A stretch of 64,000 bases of DNA from Scylla paramamosain (taxonomy: Eukaryota; Arthropoda; Malacostraca; Decapoda; Portunidae): contig NW_026973668.1 in NCBI RefSeq assembly GCF_035594125.1, positions 3,542,001 through 3,606,000 on the forward strand, in the 5' to 3' direction. Made by a program: the position numbers and the translations under genes. Position 1 is the stretch's first letter. The number at the start of each line of letters is the position of its first letter. Below, piece after piece: positions 11,533 to 23,180 of this stretch. A model generated the notes under the pieces. It saw only the letters and a list, made by a program, of their open reading frames with translations. It searched no databases and had not been told where the DNA came from.

Positions 11533-12324
11533 CGCAACCTAGCAACCTAGTGCAGCAGTGTATTCCCCAGGGAACACTTCACCAGGCAGGCAGCACCAGC
11601 AGACAGCCAGACGGCACCACCATGCCTTGGGGATAAAAGAAATCAACAAACAAACAAACAATCCACAACAAGAGTGACGGTGACCACCACCTCAGTCACT
11701 CGCTCCTGACACTGACTTGTTCCCCGCCCACCATTACCTGCACGCCCTCAGGTGAGGCCAGGGAGGCACTGCCACTCCGCCAGGGGGGTAGGGCCAACTC
11801 GGCCCTTTTCCATCTCGGCCCATTATGAAAAGGCAACTCGGACCATCTTGTGGACCAACTCGGACCATTCTCATTTTCTGAAATACCAAGTCGGACCACC
11901 ATGTTTGCCGACTCGGACCATCATAAACTGTGGGCAGTGTTGCCAACCTCTACAGATGTCTCCGCCCTACACACTTACTGAAATTACCCTACATTTGCCT
12001 CATTACCATACGACTCAGGATGAAAAAACAAATTGTCATAATACTGGCGCAGCCGTAATTATTGACGATTTGATATTTAACTACACTTAAGAGCTCTACC
12101 CCATAATGAAGCCAAGAATGTCCCCAACCAAATTAGGTAAAAAAATTCCACTGTAAACTACATGTAAGCAATACACGAGCTAATTATCTCTTTAATCACG
12201 AATCAGTAACCGCTTCATTTGAGCGTGGGAAAAAAAATCTCCAAGCTGCACGTGGCTTCACGTATGAACGTGTATTATCACTACATTTGTTAGATTAAAA
12301 CCATCATAAACTATCGCACAGAGG

Positions 12325-13222
12325 GGAGCAGGTCGTTTCGGCCGTGAGCACTCTAGGCCGAGAGTCGTTTAGGCCGTGATCCCTTTACGCCGAGTCGTTT
12401 AGGCCGCGACTCTGTAGGCCGTGGGTCGTTTAGGCCGTAATAATGAGATCCTTTTTATAGCTTTTATAGTGCAGTCGATGCTGGAGGACTACTGTGGAGG
12501 CAAGAAGTGTGACGTGATTGCATGCTAATGAGTCTTGTTGATACTCTTGATAATGTATCGAGAGATCGATACCTCCATAAAATAAAGATAATAAATGGAA
12601 GAGACCTATATACAGTGGAAGAGACCTATATGCAGTGGAAACTATGTTCTGTAGCGTACTTACACACATATTAATCGTTTTATGAGGTACTGCAGGAAGT
12701 GCACGAAACCCAGCCATTGAAAATACCTGGTTTCACAGCTGCCATTAATCAGCTCAAGATACACCATTATCACATTTCCTGTTCTGCCACCTCTCACACC
12801 TGTGTCGCACAGCAAACCTTGCCGTGTCCGTACAAGTGCAATTACAATTACGAAACACTGTCTCAATTACTTAATTCAAAATATTACTAAATTCAAAACA
12901 TATAATTTCGAAAGTCTCAAAACACTGTCTTACTTACTTAGTTGATGTGTTGAAGTCAAATTCTGCGTATTCGTTATTCCCTCACACCTCATTGCTCAGG
13001 ATGCCTACCAAATTTCCTCGTGTTGTTTGCTCTCAACGTGTACGATTCAACCAGCATGCTTTGCAGTGTGACCATGCTTTGCAGTGTGACCATTGTCAAG
13101 AATGGCAGCGCAGGGTTTGCAACACTGAGTTTAAGGATCACGGCCTAAATGACTCTCGACCTAAAGGGATCACAGCCTAAATGACTCTCGGCCTAAAGGG
13201 ATCACGGCCTAACCAACTTGAA
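12325..13222. mobile_element. Nested element with inverted TTTAGGCCG-type repeat ends
   Basis: Left block 12330-12440 has repeats like TCGTTTAGGCCGTGATCCC; right block 13133-13220 has the inverse, GGATCACGGCCTAAATGACTC, three times. The flanks on both sides carry AACCATCATAAACTATCGCACAGAG, so it interrupts the host element's 5' region with a local duplication. Between the blocks is AT-rich DNA and a PHD-like fragment. Its repeat-array ends resemble in style the ends of the surrounding MULE. Confidence 0.6.
13001..13130 (+). pseudogene. PHD-like fragment in the nested element
   Basis: From the ATG at about 13001 the frame reads MPTKFPRVVCSQ and, after a small direct repeat, QCDHCQEWQRRVCNTE. 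This parallels LLCDGCKSWQHRTCKTG of the transposase gene 500 bp downstream. The first cysteine pair is incomplete and the frame soon ends. It looks like the decayed N-terminal finger of a related transposase. Confidence 0.55.
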
Positions 13223-13376
13223 CTCAAACAGAGAAGAGTGCTTCACACACTTGTTAGATTCAAACCATCATAAACTATCGCACAGAGAAGAGTGCTTCAC
13301 ACATTTGTGATTCTTCGTTCACTCACACGATGTCCAGGCCAGATATCACTTGTACACGGCAGAAGGCAGTCCGATC

Positions 13377-15219
13377 ATGGACAAGTGTTTGGTGTGCAAA
13401 GACGTAGTGCGTCCTCGACAGGTGAGACTACAGGATTTAATTGTTAATTGAATTTATTGTAACTATATGTTGAACAGTTTTCTGTAATACTGATTATATC
13501 TAGTGTACACTAAAATATCGACATGAACCTCGGAATATGATTTTTTACAGGAGGCATTGTTGTGTGATGGATGTAAATCGTGGCAACACAGAACCTGTAA
13601 GACTGGAATTTCAAGGGAGGACTGTAGAAGAGCTGTAAGGGAGGGTCTTGACGTGAATTGGAGCTGCACAACTTGCTCTTCTGTACAAGACATCGCTGTA
13701 CATGACTGCCCTGAGGATCATCTACCTACTCCGACCCAGGCGTTAGTGGATGATATAAATTCTGAAACTTATCTAGACGAAAGACACCTTGGACAACGAC
13801 ACTTTGGACTGCTCTGAGGCTCATCCACCTATTATAACGTATGAAAAAATATGTGCATCTTCACAAAGGGGCAAGCAGAAACTTGTGGACAGTCTAGGAT
13901 TTTCATACACATTTAAAAGAAAAACAAATGTTGGTGTTCATTGTCGCTGTGCAGTGCGTAATAAAAAGGTTACCTGTAACATGATAGTAAAGGAAGTGAA
14001 CGGAGTGTTTATCAGAGGAGCCAATGAACATTCACACCCACCGGAAGCATGCCCTTTGACTACAAGCATGGTGTCAAAGTTAATTAAAGACAAAGCAATG
14101 GATGATGTATTTCGCCCAGCTTTAGAAATCGTGGAGGAAGTGCTTCTTGAACACGTTGATCCAACAAAGCCTACTGCTTCGCTACCTGCACCGGTGAATC
14201 TAGCTCGCCAAGCAAACAGGAAGCGGCGAGCTAACAGACCTGCTGAGTCCAGTGACCTAACTTTTTGTATTAGTGAGGAGCACATTCCACCTAACTTTCT
14301 TAAATCAGATATAAGTATAGTGGACAGACGCCACCTATTGTTTGCAACACAAGAACAGCTTCAGTTACTTGCTAAAGCAAGAAACTGGTATGTTGATGGA
14401 ACTTTTAAAGTAGTGAGGTGACCCTTTACCCAGCTTTTTAGTATTCACGCATTTATGAAGTGCGATGGTAACGTAAAACAAACGCCTCTGTTGTTTGTGT
14501 TAATGTCGGGTAAGAGATGTAAAGATTATAGAATAATTTTTAGTAAACTCAAAGAAATTTTAGATGGACAATTAAAAGTAAAAGAAGTTATCCTTGATTT
14601 TGAACAAAGTATTTGGCGTGCTATTCCAGAAGTTTTCCCACATGTAGTTATGCGTGGTTGTGCATTTCACTGGGGACAAGCAGTTTGGAGGAAGGCGCAA
14701 GTTCTTGGCCTCCAGTCTGCTTACACACATGATAGCAAAACCTACAAATTTGTAAGACAACTGCTTTCTCTGCTGTATGTACCTGATGATCACATAGAAG
14801 GACTTTTTATAAGATTCTATAGGAAAGCAGCTGGGTCAAAACCACTCTTAGATCTTTTAGAGTACATAAACAGTACATGGATTACATCAGAAATGTGGCC
14901 TCCCAAAGTTTGGTGTGTATTTGATCGAAGTGTAAGAACTAACAATGACGTTGAAGGATGGCATTACAGACTTAATATGAAAGCACATAAAGGCCAACTG
15001 AACTTCTATACTTTAATAACCCTGCTACACACAGAGGCTAGACTTGTAATGCCTCATGTAAAGTTTATAAATGATAGAAAGGTGTTGCGTCACCAAAAAA
15101 ATAAATATACAAAACAACATGGACGACTAGCCATGCTTTGGGAGGAATTTTCTCTGGGCACTAAAACAGCAAAAAGCTTACTGAAAGTTGCCTCTCATCA
15201 TATTCCTGTGAATATGTAA
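13377..15219 (+). pseudogene. PHD-FLYWCH-MULE transposase gene, one intron, inactivated
   Basis: Exon 1 (13377-13421, 15 codons, CLVC) ends CAG/GTGAGA; a 129-bp intron ends TTTTTTACAG; exon 2 starts at 13551 in phase 0 with CDGC, H, C and CTTC, completing a C4HC3 PHD finger. A frameshift near 13770-13785 separates it from the rest. Next comes a FLYWCH-like finger (about 13880-14045: FSYTFKRK, CRC, EHSHPP) and a MULE-type core: YVDGTFK at about 14392, LDFEQS at about 14597, GCAFHWGQAVWRK at about 14658 and NNDVEGWHYRLN at about 14941. A single TGA at 14419-14421 interrupts the core. It would have cut and joined the element's ends. Two lesions make this copy non-autonomous. Confidence 0.8.
13422..13550 (+). 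other. Intron of the transposase gene
   Basis: GTGAGA donor, TTTTTTACAG acceptor, 129 bp, phase 0. The reading on either side together makes one PHD finger, which supports the junction better than the sites alone. Confidence 0.7.
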
Positions 15220-15665
15220 TGACTTGATTTTTCATGAAATACTGTAGTTTTATTTTTTGAAATTGACTTTTGCATGTTTTTAGACTACAATTTTAATTGT
15301 ATTTTACTGACTTTTGCATGCTGCCTCTCATCATATTGCTGTGAATATGTAATGACTTGATTTTTCGTGAAATACTCTAGTTTTATTTTTTAAACTGACT
15401 TTTGCATGTTTTTAGACTATAATCTTAATTGTATTTTACTGACTTTTGCATGCTGCCTCTCATCATATTGCTGTGAATATGTAATGACTTGATTTTTCAT
15501 GAAATACTTGAGTTTTATTTTTAAACTGACTTATGCATGTTTTTTGAGTACAATTTTTATTGTATTTTACTGACTTTTGCATGTTTTTAGAGTATAATTT
15601 TAATTGTATTTTACTGACTTTTGCATGTTTTTAGAGCATAATTTTAATTGTATTTTATCGTGAAA
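15190..15665. repeat. Tandem repeats spanning the transposase stop codon
   Basis: Units beginning GCCTCTCATCATATT start at 15190, 15323 and 15454 (131-133 bp), followed by shorter units starting TGACTTTTGCATGTTTTTAG. The first unit contains the last codons and TAA of the transposase, so the repeat arose from the gene's own end. Confidence 0.85.
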
Positions 15666-15846
15666 TAAAAGTCAATTTTAAGCTGCTGAATTATCATTTA
15701 ACTTTTAAACATGGTCCAAGTTGGTGGTCCGAGTTGGCATATAGTGGTCCGAGTTGGTTATCGTGGTCTGAGTTAGTATAGACCAGGGCCGAGTTGGTGA
15801 TGGTCCGAGTTGGCGATGGTCCGAGTAGGGGGTGAAGCCCGCCAGG

Positions 15847-16250
15847 TGGCCACAGGTGACCCAGGCCAGCTCAAACACAGACGCAATCTGCCGCCCACTC
15901 GGTGGGCCCTGACCACTGACCATAGCACCACGCGGACGCCGCCTCTGTTCCCTCCACCAGACACAGAGTAGACAGGTGACCAGGTGGCCACAGATGACCC
16001 AGGCCAGCTCAAACACAGGCGCAATCTGCCGCACACTCGGCGTGCCCTGACCACTGACCACAGCACCACGGGGACGCCGCCTCTGATCCCTCCACCAGTG
16101 ACCATAAACAGGGACTTTTGGCGCCAGTGATCTTGATCTTGATAATGTCGCTACAGGTGGCTCAGGATCACTCCCGGGCATTGATGTATATTATAGCTCC
16201 ATGCTCCTCAGCCATGCCTTTGGATCGGCAACTCGTAGAGGAAAAAAAAA
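15847..16250 (-). repeat. GC-rich double repeat next to a retrotransposon tail
   Basis: Two units of about 120-126 bp, each with CCAGGCCAGCTCAAACACAG and ACGCCGCCTCTG, lie at 15850-16095. Beyond are CCCGGGCATTGATGTA and, at 16240-16265, an A-run. The same order stands at 18130-18540 in copy B. Minus-strand frames stay open (APKVPVYGHWWRDQRRR) but repeat themselves, and I do not trust them as protein. Confidence 0.6.
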
Positions 16251-16269
16251 AAAAAAAAAAAAAAAGCAG

Positions 16270-16462
16270 AAATTAATTGTCCCTGCATCTGACACGCCAC
16301 ATTCTCTCTAGAAACTCCTCCACAGCCTCAATCATCCTTTCATTGGTTTCTCCAAACAGTCCCAGCAGCACCATCATTCATTCCCTTTCTGTCTTCTCCA
16401 CTCTTTCATTCATATTATGCCCTAACTCAGTCAGAATCACTTGCATCATCCAGCACCACAAA
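16270..16462 (-). pseudogene. 3' end of a retrotransposon ORF, copy A
   Basis: Matches 18553-18745. It is only the last part of the element that is longer at 18.5-19.5 kb. Confidence 0.7.
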
Positions 16463-16507
16463 CACAAAACAGGGAGGCAGTGGCCTGTGGTCAGGGTGTT
16501 ACTGTGC

Positions 16508-16905
16508 TGATAAACCACCACAGTGGCCAGGCTGTCAGCTAGTGGTGTGCTGCTAAACCACCACAGTGGCCAGGCTGTCAGCTAGTGGTGTGCTGCTAAA
16601 CCACCACAGTGGCCAGACTGTCAGTTAGTGGTGTGCTGCTAAACCACCACAGTGGCCAGGCTGTCAGTTAGTGGTGTGCTGCTAAACCACCACAGTGGCC
16701 AGGCTGTCAGTTAGTGGTGTGCTGCTAAACCACCACAGTGGCCAGGCTGTCAGTTAGTGGTGTGCTGCTAAACCACCACAGTGGCCAGGCTGTCAGTTAG
16801 TGGTGTGCTGCTAAACCACCACAGTGGCCAGGCTGTCAGTTAGTGGTGTGTTGCTAAACCACCACAGTGGCCAGGCGGTCAGCTAGTGGTGTGCTGCTAA
16901 AGACA
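16508..16905. repeat. 43-bp minisatellite, copy B (about 9 units)
   Basis: Same unit as at 10050-10518, with fewer units; the AGTTAG variant dominates the middle. Confidence 0.93.
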
Positions 16906-17118
16906 TGCAGGGGTGAAAAATGCAACAAACTGGTGTCCGCAGACCAGTCTCAGGTGTCGGCTAACAATGCCCACTCTCTCACTTGTGCCCTGTGCTAGTA
17001 CTTCTTACTTAACTCATTATTTTTGTCACCAGGCACTGCACCACTCCTGTCACTGCCTCACCAAGAATCCAGCACAACACGCAAAGCTTTACAAACATTT
17101 TCCTTCAAAGAACTTTTG

Positions 17119-17119
<1 letters not shown>

Positions 17120-17194
<75 letters not shown>
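17120..17194. repeat. (GA)n, about 37 repeats, copy B
   Basis: Pure GA with the same flanks as the tract at 10746-10841. Confidence 0.98.
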
Positions 17195-17197
<3 letters not shown>

Positions 17198-17574
17198 AAT
17201 AAAATAAAAATAAATAAATATATAAATAAAGTAAAAAAAAAAAATGCCTCTTTGCAAAGAGTAAGCCAATCAGTTTTTGTTGGTGGTAACTTGTGACAAA
17301 GAAGCAAGTGTTGACAGTAGTGGTGCAGCTCTCTGAGCAGCCAGTCACTGACCTGAGGGGCTCTGGAGCAGAATGGGCGGGAGGACTTGCTGGCCACTGA
17401 CCTGAGGGTCTCTGGGGCAGAATGGATGGGGAATTTGCTGGTTGGGTCTTGCTCTCTCACCACTGCTGTCCTGCTGGAAAACAAACAAATAAAATAACAA
17501 AAATAAAACAAAAAAAGAAAAAAACTGTTGTCATGCATTTCTGCCACAATTGACAGGGAAATTTTGTCAAAAAA

Positions 17575-17690
17575 GAACCTAACCTAACCTAAACTTAACC
17601 TGACTTACCATAACATAGGCAAGCCTAACTTACTAACCTAACTAACCCTAACCAAACCTAACAAAATAACCAAACCTACCTTGACAACTA
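17575..17690. repeat. Degenerate CCTAA (telomere-like) motifs, copy B
   Basis: Paralogue of 11245-11340, with an added AACCAAACCTAACAAAAT insertion. Confidence 0.6.
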
Positions 17691-17702
17691 ACACCAAACA
17701 GC

Positions 17703-17879
17703 TGGCACTAGTGTGGACGTGGGGTCCCCGGCTGGCTAGGCCGAATCCGGTAGGTCAGAGTTCCCAGTTGTGTATTTTCTGTGCAGTGTTACCAGATCAG
17801 ACGAGGATACTACTACTCTCTCTCGACCTGACGTAGGCGGCCTAGCCTAGCCGGGGACCGCACGTCGACACTAGTGCCA
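17703..17879. repeat. 177-bp imperfect palindrome, copy B
   Basis: Same length as copy A. Its arms pair better: GGGGTCCCCGGCTGGCTAGG faces CCTAGCCTAGCCGGGGACCG. Confidence 0.7.
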
Positions 17880-18549
17880 CGCAACCTAACAACCTAGTGC
17901 AGCAGTGTATTCCCCAGGGAACACTTCACCAGGCAGGCAGCACCAGCAGACAGCCAGACGGCACCACCATGCCTTGGGGATAAAAGAAATCAACAAACAA
18001 ACAAACAATCCACAACAAGAATGACGGTGACCACCACCTCAGTCACTCGCTCCTGACATTGACTTGTTCCCCGCCCACCATTACCTGCACGCCCTCAGGT
18101 GAGGCCAGGGAGGCACCGCCACTCCGCCAGGTGGCTACAGGTGACCCAGGCCAGCTCAAACACAAGCGCAATCTGCCGCACACTCGGCGGGCCCTGACCA
18201 CTGACCACAGCACCACGGGGACGCCGCCTCTGTTCCCTCCACCAGACACAGAGTAGACAGGTGACCAGGTGGCCACAGATGACCCAGGCCAGCTCAAACA
18301 CAGGCACAATCTGCCGCACACTCGGCGTGCCCTGACCACTGACCACTGACCACAGCACCACGCGGACGCCGCCTCTGATCCCTCCACCAGTGACCATAAA
18401 CAGGGACTTTTGGCGCCAGTGATCTTGATCTTGATAATGTCGCTACAGGTGGCTCGGGATCACTCCCGGGCATTGATGTATGCCTTTGGATCAGCCATGC
18501 CTTTGGATCGGCAACTCGTAGAAAAAAAAAACATAAAAAACAAACAGAA

Positions 18550-19465
18550 ATTAATTGTCCCTGCATCTGACACGCCACATTCTCTCTAGAAACTCCTCCA
18601 CAGCCTCAATCATCCTTTCATTGGTTTCTCCAAACAGTCTCAGCAGCACCACCATTCATTCCCTTTCTGTCTTCTCCACTCTTTCATTCATATTACGCCC
18701 TAACTCAGTCAGAATCACTTGCATCATCCAGCACCACAAACACCGTCCCATCCTCTCCCGTGTCACACATCTGGCACACTTTGCTGCGGGACTCAGACCA
18801 TCTGTAATTCCTTGCATTCACATCCATACACTGTGGCCTCGCTGGGAAGAGATCACCATCCAGGCTTCCCTCATACCACCTTTCATACATCGGGGCCTCT
18901 TTCTCCTTGTACCATTCCACGGAGCTCTTTCCTTCCATCTTGTTCTTCCATTAATTCAGTCCCACACATTTCACTTCTGTCTACAGTACCTCGGTGCACT
19001 CAGTGCCATCCTTGCTACTCTATTCTGCCCCACTTCTAACTTATCAATTTCACTTTTGTTCCAAGCAATCACACTCATACCATACATTATACTCGGCACA
19101 GCCACACTCTTCCACACTTCCCTCACCATGTTACACTTACTCGCTCATCCTTCCTGCGCTTACCAGTCGACCTCCTCTTTCCATTCTTTGCCTTTTCACA
19201 CCCGTTCGGACTCACCCACATTCCTAAACACTTGTATACTTGTGCCTGTTTCAACTATCAATCACATCTTCCACTCCATTCTTGTATATCTCGTAAGGTA
19301 CCTCGTCTGGTTCTGCTGCCTTCCCATTTCTTCTGTCTTTCCAGACATTTCTCCACCGCCTCCCTGCTGATTCTGTCATTCATCTCATCTGGGCCATCCC
19401 TCCACCGCTGAAAAGACACACTCAATCCTTCACTGAACGGAAAGACTAATATATATTTTAAGCCA
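18550..19465 (-). pseudogene. Non-LTR retrotransposon, region after reverse transcriptase
   Basis: Minus-strand reading in broken frames gives NDRISREAVEKCLERQ near the start, then REVWKSVAVPSIMYGMSV, NKSEIDKLEVGQNRVAR, YRWSESRSKVCQMCDTGED and an acidic end. The order, thumb-like helix then VCQMC...zinc-knuckle-like segment, is typical of C-terminal parts of RT proteins from non-LTR elements. The catalytic domain is absent, so it is a 5'-truncated, decayed copy; clade not assigned. Its 3' end is shared by both segmental copies. Confidence 0.65.
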
Positions 19466-20032
19466 TACAATTAACGTCTTATATTTAGGTATTAAGAATT
19501 AAGTATAATTTAAAGAAATATTAGAAGTGTAGTAATGGTTCCAAAAATAATTTCATTGGGTGGCCTCTGGCAATCTTATTACATACCGACTGAAAACGCT
19601 TGTGAATTAATATCGTATGCGTAAAAAAATAATAAATAATAATAATAATAAAGCTCTTCAGGTGCAGAATATTTTAATAGAAAACACGATTCTTCATTTT
19701 ATAAATACTGACGTTGGCTGGTTTGGAGTTCGAGAATAACAACACCGCCTCATTCAAACAATAAGCTATTGAAAGCCATTTAACCCTTTAATGAAGACGC
19801 GAAAAAATAATGAATAAATGAAAGGAGGAAGAAAAAAGAAAAGGGAAGAAGCAGAAGAAAATGTTGAAAGGAGAAACGAACAATAAAGGAGAGAAGACGA
19901 AGGAAATGTAGAAAGGAAAGGGGAAGGAAGAATAAAGTAGTGTAGGAAGAAGGGAAGGAATAAACGAGGAGGAATGTTTAAAATTATCATAAACACTTAT
20001 AAAAAAAGAAAGAATTAAGTCCATCATCCTCT
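19466..20032. other. AT-rich DNA with a long purine tract
   Basis: No gene. From about 19799 to 19980 the plus strand is almost all A and G (GAAAGGAGGAAGAAAAAAG-like), and a related shorter tract is at 20935-21060, followed in both cases by TAAAATT(A/T)TCATAA. The two are paralogous. Confidence 0.6.
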
Positions 20033-20535
20033 TTTTCACCACTATTCTGTCCACCTCCCTAATGCAAAACTTCACCAGTATTCTCAATCTTTCACCACTA
20101 TTCTGTCCACTCCCTAATGCGAGAGTTAACCAGTACTCTCAATCTTTCACCACTATTCTGTCCACCTCCGTAATGCAAGAGTTAATCAGTATTCTCAATC
20201 TTTCACCACTATTCTGTCCACCTCCCTAATGCAAGAATTAACCAGTATTTTCAATCTTTCACCACTATTCTGTCCACTCCCTAATGCAAGAGTTAACCAG
20301 TATTCTCAATCTTTCACCACTATTCTGTCCACCTCCGTAATGCAAGAGTTAACCAGTATTCTCAATCTTTCACCATTATTCTGTCCACCTCCCTAATGCA
20401 AGAATTAACCAGTATTCTCAATCTTTCACCACTATTCTGTCCACTCCCTAATGCAAGAGTTAACCAGTATTCTCAATCTTTCACCATTATTCTGTCCACC
20501 TCCCTAATGCAAGTATTAAGCAGTATTCTCAGTCT
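20033..20535. repeat. 56-bp minisatellite array 2
   Basis: About nine units of the sequence described at 556-1162, in the same orientation, ending in TCAGTCTTTTGTGTTGG. Confidence 0.92.
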
Positions 20536-21654
20536 TTTGTGTTGGTATTCGCACTATTCAGGAGTGCTGGCAGAAGCACCTGCTGGAGCTTCCACCTCCC
20601 ACAACACTCCGCCACTAGAGCACCCCTCCTGACCTGCAGGATGCTCCGGGCTTGGTTGGATTTTGTCATCTAACACAACCACTGGACTGCAGACTAATTA
20701 TGTATTTTGCATTGCAGAGGACTGGCATAGGGTGATGCTCAGTGATGATCATCATTCCAGTGTGGCACCAACCAAATTCATTAGCTTCCTCGTCCATCAA
20801 ACATCAGCCCCTTAGACACCTGCTACAATACAAAATACAAAATACTGAATACAAGTAGTCTCCTAATCTAGCCCTTTCATACCTATTTGCTCTGTGCCAC
20901 TTGTGTCTGCTTTTTTTTCTGCAGTTACTATAGAAAGAAGGAGGAAGGAACAATAAAAGAGGGAAGACAAAGGAAATGTAGAAAGAAGGAGGAAGAAAGG
21001 ATATGATAGGATAAGAAAAAAATCTAAAATTTTCATAAGCATTTATATGAAAGAAAGAGTTTATAAGAATTAACCCCATACTACCTCACCCCAACATCCT
21101 ACCCTGTCTCGCCTCACCCCATCACCCCAATATAATGTTCAGACGTGGCTTCAGAATAAGAGGTGTCTCATAGTGGCTATTTAAGGGAAAGCTGTCAAAT
21201 AGTAAGACCTCAATTTTGAAAGGAGCAGAAAATACTCAACCTAACATATCAAATTGATTTCATTCAAGTAATAACAAATAACAAAGAAATTCATTTGTTA
21301 TTTTCATCATTATCATAACAGATTTAGTATTATACTTAGTTTTATTTTTGCTTATATTTTCTTGTGTTTTATTTGTATTTTAAGCCTATTCACCATCTAC
21401 GTATTAGTTCTACTGGTGGAAAAAGTAAAATTTTGGCATTTCAAAGGGAGTGACAGCCTGACTACTGAGTCTATTCCAGTCACCCACCACTCTGTCTGGG
21501 AACCAATTCCAATTCCCATCTCTGTTAAAACTAACTTTATCAAGCTTGGGGGCAAATCAAGCCAACACTTTGTGAGGCTTTCATTAAACTTTAGATACTC
21601 CTTGCTGCTCCTCTTTGCTCAGAGGTTGTCAGTACAATTTGGTAAGACTTTTTC
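20536..21654. other. Unassigned sequence between two minisatellite arrays
   Basis: Includes the purine-rich paralogue at 20935-21070 and, from about 21455, CTACTGAGTCTATTCCAGTC, which resembles 1795-1830. No exon or RNA gene was recognised. Confidence 0.5.
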
Positions 21655-21831
21655 ACTCCCACCACTATTCTGTCCACCTCCCTAATGCAAGAATTAACCA
21701 GTATTCTCAATCTTTTACCACTATTCTGTCCATCCCTATTACAAGAGTTAACCAGTATTCTCAATCATTCACCACTATTCTGTCCACCTCCCTAATGCAA
21801 GAGTTAACCAGTATTCTCAATCTTTCACTAC
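21655..21831. repeat. 56-bp minisatellite array 3, left half
   Basis: About three units, cut at ...TCTTTCACTAC by the Ty3/Gypsy element. The right half resumes at 30849 with CTACTATTCTGTCC. Confidence 0.93.
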
Positions 21832-23161
21832 TGTAACGCCACCCCCCCTTCCTCCCTCCTCCTCACCGGTCCGATCAGAGCTCTAATGAGACGAGGCAAA
21901 GATCTTCACGGTGAAGAAGAAAAAAGAAGAGGAAGAGAGAAGAGGTGAAGCACGCACACACAATAGAAAAAAAGAAAACATTTTTGATTGGTAATGGTTC
22001 TCGCCTTCATCGTCATGGCCAGAGGGTAGGGAGAGGTTAATTATCACACAGCACCTACAGTGTGGCTTTATTAGGAGGAACGAAAAATATAAAAATAGCA
22101 AAAAAATAATTAAATGAATAATACTAATGGGATTCTTTGGGTTGACTGACCCACTATGACACTATCGAGTGGTTAATCTAGAAAAAAAAAAATAAGGCAC
22201 TTGAAATTCTGGTATGGCATATACACTTATACTCCGTTACTTAACACTACGAATACACAAGAAAATAATTACTTTTATGACTCCTCAAGAGTACCATTGA
22301 TTCTGGGCACCGTTATATCCCTAAATAGCGTCACAGCCTTCATCCATCACTTCTCTACGGCAATAATATTGCTCACAACACATTCACAGTAGATTATACT
22401 TGACTAAAGAAACATTACATGGCTAACACTTTCCCAAGACTCTGTGGCCTGTCTCCACGTGGGACCAACACCGGCTATTTTATCTGTTGCCAGAGGGAAG
22501 GGAGACGCCATTCTGTGAACACGTACTGTTACTATATCTTCACTAGAGACATGAATAATAAACATGAACACAGTAATATTCACTTCTAAATAAAAGAAAA
22601 ATCAAATATTTCAGAGCTACGAGACCCACCTGTTGCCAGAGGGAAGGGAGACGCCATTCTGTGCTCTCTCCCTCAACACCCCCAGGCCTCTGAAGTTATT
22701 GGAACCTTAGCTAGTTCTCTCTCTCTCTTCTTTCACAAATAATTTTACTGAACCGTGAGTTTAAATAAAAATGCAGGAATAATTGGCTAGCAAGGTGAGC
22801 ATATAAGCTGGACATTAGTTGAAGTTAATAATTAAATTCTAAGTTACTAACATATTTTATAAGCTAGGGAATGACACCTTATGAGTTACTGGTAGGCTGA
22901 CGCAACATGATGTAATCCTATTATTCGTATTACTACTGATTAGAGAAAACTACAGTTGAAATAAGTAAAGACTATTTATAACAAATGTTTCAAGACTTCT
23001 AAATCACTCCCACGAATACACGCCTTATAAATATACTTTTTCATATAATCACTAAACCTTTAATTACCGCTATTATCCTCCTCTTCACCGCAAGCTACAA
23101 AAGAAAACAATTATTGGGGAGACTCAAAGAAACACAGAAATAATAAAAAGGAGCGTTACAC
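21832..23161 (-). repeat. 3' LTR (element sense) of the Ty3/Gypsy element
   Basis: Starts TGTAACGCC and ends GGAGCGTTACA on the plus strand. An AATAAA signal on the minus strand is at 22067-22072, about 235 bp from the LTR's outer end. Confidence 0.95.
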
Positions 23162-23180
23162 ACGCCCATTCTCCCAGAGT
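23162..23180 (-). promoter_or_regulatory. Candidate polypurine tract
   Basis: Immediately before the 3' LTR the element strand reads GGGAGAATGGGCGTG, moderately purine-rich and in the position of the plus-strand primer. It is not a perfect purine run. Confidence 0.45.

Larger units (their letters stand above)
11785..15838 (+). mobile_element. Mutator-like (MULE) DNA transposon with 8-bp target duplication
   Basis: CCGCCAGG stands at 11777-11784 and again at 15839-15846, and the paralogous copy B has this octamer once with no insert, which defines a 4,054-bp element. Both ends carry arrays of the same motif in opposite orientation: AACTCGGACCA and CTCGGCCC at 11795-11930, and GGTCCGAGTTGG at 15717-15830. 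Mutator-type elements typically make 8-10 bp duplications. Inside are a PHD/FLYWCH/MULE transposase pseudogene and, on its left, a second nested element. Downstream of the transposase are tandem repeats of its own ORF end. Confidence 0.85.
16463..18745. repeat. Tandem segmental duplication, copy B
   Basis: Matches copy A throughout, but lacks the transposon at the point CCGCCAGG/TGGC near 18124-18132 and thus shows the unoccupied site. The GA tract and the minisatellite differ in repeat number between the copies. Homology to copy A ends at about 18745, where a longer retrotransposon piece continues. Confidence 0.9.

Noticed and set aside
15705..16181. A 158-codon minus-strand frame with WRDQRRRPRG repeats
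   Set aside because: It spans the transposon edge and a duplicated non-coding-looking segment; the copy B equivalent differs in frame.
18555..19370. A 271-codon plus-strand frame rich in Ser, Leu and His
   Set aside because: It is the shadow of a minus-strand retrotransposon ORF remnant with recognisable segments.
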